A stretch of 64,000 nt of DNA. Origin: Amanita rubescens. Lineage: Eukaryota; Basidiomycota; Agaricomycetes; Agaricales; Amanitaceae. Position numbers and translations under genes: made by a program. The DNA lies in NCBI GenBank assembly GCA_015039365.1, contig WION01000181.1, positions 1 through 64,000 on the forward strand, given 5' to 3'. Below the pieces are notes generated by a model. It saw nothing but the letters and a program-made list of their open reading frames with translations, searched no databases and was not told the origin of the DNA. Of the stretch, positions 60,733 to 64,000 are shown in pieces; position 1 is the first letter of the stretch, and each line of letters opens with the position of its first letter.

Positions 60733-61600
60733 TTAAGGACCACCACGCGCCCCGGGCCCTATACGTTCAAGGCCCAAGCCGGTCACTACGGAATTATGGG
60801 GGCGGAGAGCCGTCGTTACAAGTATGATTTCTGTTTTTGACTGTGAGGTTGTTCTGACGTTCTCACCGGCCAATTGAAAGATGCTCGCTATTGTAGGCCA
60901 TTGTGCCAGAAACGGTGTAATGAAAAATCGCTGTACCGTGGTGACGGCCACGAGCCCCCGCCTATCAGCGTATCCATGATTTTTTTTAGTTGGTCGGAGG
61001 CCGCCAACATTGTGTCATGTACGCATCAACTACACTGTCGTAAGTTTGGCCCTTAACTCGGTCCCTTTCAATGAGTTAATTGACCGCAGAGTCCATTGGT
61101 ACTTACCGGGCGCCGATGTAGGTAAATCATATCATTGATGGTCTGGAGTCTCCGCAAACTTTACGAAATCCACGCACAAATCCAATATTCTCCGCTCGGA
61201 CTTCCACTAGACAGGACGGCGCGTACCACTGGTATGACAGTGAAGGAGAGGTTGGCTAGCACTTTTGAACTTGAACCCAAGAAAAATCATCGATCGCCGG
61301 TTCGAGAACTACAATGAACGTTGGCATCATCAAAGGATCTTGCAATAGGTACTAAGTTTTACCGTCTGCTGCGCACCGAGGTCTGGTGCACAATTCTGTT
61401 GTACCTAGAGGCCTCGTTGGTACAGCAATATCTTACCAAATGCGTACAAAGGCGAAACCGTAAACGGACACAAAGCGAGTGCCAGCCAGGATGTTCATAG
61501 CCACATTGATTGTTGAAGGTACAAGTATTGCTACATCACGTTGACCCTGAATGCGCACTAAACCAGTTTGGAAAGCTGTAATCAATAAATAACATTCAAT
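60733..61600 (-). CDS. unassigned multi-exon gene
   Basis: I do not recognise this family. Coding-looking segments on the minus strand: AFQTGLVRIQGQRDVAILVP and VSVYGFAFVRIW (61580-61441), DPLMMPTFIVVLEPAIDDFS (about 61350-61270), WYAPSCLVEVRAEN (about 61230-61130) and VTTVQRFFITPFLAQWP (from 60951), ending GARGGP-stop at 60733. Some exon borders fit GT...AG splicing, others do not close. Could be an unfamiliar enzyme or a decaying gene. Confidence 0.4.
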
Positions 61601-61774
61601 TTCATAACCGGTACTTAGGGAGGGCGGCTAAGCTAGCCAATTACGATAGAGCATAAACGTAAGGAACGATAAGTGGAGAGACTGAGATGGAAAAGACAAA
61701 GATAGAACAGACAGATACGTAGAAGAGATATACCAATTTGGAACACTAGTATGGATTGTTAGATTCGCTTGCAG

Positions 61775-63287
61775 CTAGATGGCAGCGCGGCGCAAAATAA
61801 TCATGAGGCCATCAGAATGCGCTGAAAATATAGCATCAACGCTCATCTGGACGAGATTTCCCGGAGCGGTCACGCGCTGGCGTGCTAATTGCTGCCCTGT
61901 GCGAGACCGATGGTTCCGAGATCGAGAGGTCTTTTCCCCTCCATGCCTGTGTCTCGTGGACGATGGACCTGGTACTCGATCGCTACGTTGGAAATTAATC
62001 AAAATCATACAATGAGAATGAGAAGGGAAAATGGTACTGACACCGAGTCTCTCCCTTCCGGTATCAAGGTGAATTTGCCAAAGCCGAAGCCCCCGTCGCT
62101 CGGCTGGCCTCTCTCGTTGACGCCCCAGCCTTTGACGCAATCGATCCAAGCTCGGACCATATCTTCATCTTTCTTAGCGACGAAGTCAAAGAAAGGCCGT
62201 CCAATAGCGTCCATTGTGTTGAGGAAAAAATTATTAGTACAGTATTCAACCGTGCAGCTGAGCGAGAAGCGATCCAGGATGAACGCCGTCCTGTAAGATT
62301 GGAATGTCAAATCGTCAAAGTTTGGCTCCTCTCGCGTAAATTCGGGGCTGAGGCTGCGACTTCCAGAAGATTCTCCAGAGCCACTGACACTGGGACTAGT
62401 GGGCGTCCACGTGGGTGAAGAGGGCGTAGGGGAGGCTGGAGAACTCAAGCCGCTGGGTAATGGATCTGGCGCCATGGGTGAAGGATCGTTCCATCGCTAC
62501 CCAAGTTTGAGTAAACTAGCTACGAAGTACAGGAAATCTTACCCTCAGCTCAAAACCGACCGCATTAGGAGCGACAATGGTAATCTCCGAGGCCGTGGAG
62601 GCATTGTGGAATGCTTTAGCACCTGGTTGGGCGAATGAGACACTGCCGACCAGCACGTTATGTACAACGGTTCTGCAGAGAGCAGTTCAGTGCTCAGCCC
62701 GCGACGACGCTGAACGTATACTTACCGGGACTAGGCAAAGTAACTTAGTCTTAAAGTTGATCGTGATGGGGTGACGGGATGTACTTACAACGCCACATAA
62801 AATATAACCCTTGTAGGGATCTTTATGTCTCATACGCAGATAGACTAAGCATGCTGCCTTATCCTGTTGGATGGTATCACTTTCGCAGTTTTCAGATCAG
62901 CGCCTGAGAGAACTGAGAACGAATATATCGGGCTCACAAATGTAATTGCTTGGTTCGAATGTATTCGTCCGGGTGAACGAGTTCAAGCGATGATTTGCCA
63001 ATAAGTTCGCGAGGCTCATAACCTGTACAGAGGGATGTGGAATCAATATACAAACCGGCGGTGTTGGTCTTGCTCACCGAGAAGGTCAGAAACTGATTCC
63101 GTCATAAATAGCCATTTAGCCTACGCATAAACGGAGTGAGATCAAGTGAAGTTCCGCGAGTACGGACGGCACCTCATGAGAAAAATCGACGATGCCGACT
63201 AGAAAGAGATAAAATGAGAGAACGATGGATGGAATATCGAAAAAAAAACACACTGAAAGAGACACAAGGATGGTCAGAGAGATCCAT
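61775..63287 (-). CDS. tandem PAS-domain protein
   Basis: Signalling-type protein with two PAS modules. Exons from 63287: MDLSDHPCVSF, then IGIVDFSHE, AKWLFMTESVSDLLG/YEPRELIGKSSLELVHPDE (PAS 1 core), QDKAACLVYLRMRHKDPYKG, then GV / SR / TVVHNVLVGSVSFAQPGAKA, NASTASEITIVAPNAVGF, a Pro/Ser-rich linker, a second PAS (YCTNNFFLNTMDAIGRPFFDF), and the end VDAIFSAHSDGLMIILRRA. The GV-SR-TVV join requires a 5-nt exon (62730-62726). Introns 45-58 bp. First intron phases and start are consistent over the whole model. Ligand and partners unknown. Divergent from TRM61, 183 bp between starts. Confidence 0.8.
62726..62730 (-). other. 5-nt microexon of the PAS gene
   Basis: TCCCG between a 58-nt intron (62788-62731, GTAAGT…CTAG with GACTAAG) and a 53-nt intron (62725-62673, GTAAGT…CAG). 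It joins GTT | TCC CG | A ACC GTT, giving VSRTVVHNVLVG in frame. Confidence 0.7.
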
Positions 63288-63470
63288 TAGAAAGAGGAGT
63301 GGAGAGAAGGAAGTATGGACGGGAGAAGATGAGGACTGAATCGGGGCATGGTTTGTATATACGTGGTGGCCCGTGTGGCTGAGCAGTGCTTACCAGAGAT
63401 CGCCCAAAGTCCGCGCGTCCGGAACGCTCAATTTGTGTTCCTGTAGTAACATAAACGAGATCTTGCCATC
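63288..63470. promoter_or_regulatory. divergent promoter of the PAS gene and TRM61
   Basis: 183 bp between the two start codons (63287 minus, 63471 plus). No TATA box. Confidence 0.5.
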
Positions 63471-64000
63471 ATGTGGTCCACCGCTCGCGAGATCTCGGCG
63501 GGAGATACCGTCATCATCTGGATGGTATATCGTTTTCTCTCTCCCGTTGTTGACCGGAGCTAAAAAAAATAAAAAAACAGACACGCGACATCATTCAGCC
63601 CATTGTCGTCACCCCTGGACAGGATATCAACAATAGGTTTGGTTACTATAGACATTCCGACCTGGTTGGCGTCCCATATGGGTCAAAAGTCGCTTCTCGC
63701 AACGGGAAAGGCTTCATTCATCTTCTAAGGCCGACACCAGAACTATGGACCATGGCACTCCCACACAGGACCCAGATCTTGTACCTCGCTGACATCGCTT
63801 TTATCACTTCCTACCTTGATCTAAAACGTGGTAGTAAGGTTATTGAAGCAGGTTAGTCCACTCTTCTGCCCTGCACGTTCTTGCGTTAGTTCGAGCGCTC
63901 TTGATCGTCCCACCTATGTCCGCATGATTTACTCCCCATACCCTGTGTTATATTGCAGGTGAGGGTGCAAAGATCTGACGCTATGGGGATATCTCAGCCT
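63471..64000 (+). CDS. TRM61: TRM61, catalytic subunit of tRNA (adenine-58-N1) methyltransferase (5' part)
   Basis: Class I SAM-dependent methyltransferase acting with TRM6 on A58 of tRNAs. Start MWSTAREISAGDTVIIWM (63471-63524), 56-bp intron, exon 63581-63851 with RFGYYRHSDLVGVPYGSK, GFIHLLRPTPELWTMALPHR and TQILYLADIAFITSYLDLKR, ending SKVIEAG, the start of the SAM-binding loop. An intron from 63852 either ends near 63958 or continues past the window; the following bases do not give the expected GTGSG, so it probably continues. Confidence 0.85.

Noticed and set aside
63357..63430. tRNA-like A-box sequence (GTGGCTGAGCAGTGC)
   Set aside because: No cloverleaf and no B box; it is the promoter region of TRM61. 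No other tRNA or rRNA was seen.

Overview
The window is nuclear DNA of a mushroom-type basidiomycete (Agaricomycetes). Genes are dense on both strands and are cut by many introns of about 45-60 bp with GT...AG ends and CTAAT/CTGAT-like branch points. Fungal marker families are present: a Plavaka-type transposase, a DUF6532 protein, a HAK-type K+ transporter and 10-cysteine small secreted proteins. Gene models below were made by hand-splicing open frames and checking frame continuity. Family names come from recognised motifs, not from a search.

Positions 1-20000 are an accessory, transposon-rich segment. A Plavaka transposase gene (837-5175, minus) is split by a 1154-bp hAT-like element with 19-bp inverted ends and an 8-bp target duplication. 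A 93-bp minisatellite follows (about 5640-6655). Next is a complete, apparently very young Ty3/gypsy LTR retrotransposon (7136-15622, minus) whose two LTRs read identical. It has gag-protease, a GGGTTTT -1 slippery heptamer directly before the gag stop, pol, and an unexpected intron-bearing accessory gene on the opposite strand (7733-8923). That gene encodes a Zn2Cys6-spaced cysteine motif and a coiled coil. The retroelement sits inside a duplicated upstream sequence of a DUF6532 gene (15897-19823). The DUF6532 gene is itself broken by another 1.5-kb element with inverted ends (16215-17723).

Positions 21000-64000 are mostly housekeeping genes: a HAK K+ transporter, two tandem MOB1-type genes, a mitochondrial-type protein, two paralogous secreted proteins with the same 10-Cys spacing, RanGAP, a SAC3-like protein and a DUF3605 protein. 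AMP deaminase and an AMPK beta subunit are head to head with 51 bp between their start codons. Then come a DUF2235 hydrolase, a frameshifted coiled-coil gene, an S28 serine peptidase, a MAP kinase kinase, a decayed BBE-type FAD oxidoreductase, an N-terminal amidase (NTA1-like), a RecQ helicase, methylthioribulose-1-phosphate dehydratase, a tandem-PAS protein and the 5' part of TRM61 (divergent from the PAS gene).

Cross-cutting observations are microexons of 5, 15, 23 and 25 nt that fall in conserved motifs, two GC-AG introns with the same donor context, and three transposon insertions whose empty sites can be read from the sequence. The best candidate for something little described is the antisense, spliced Zn2Cys6/coiled-coil gene carried inside the fungal gypsy element.
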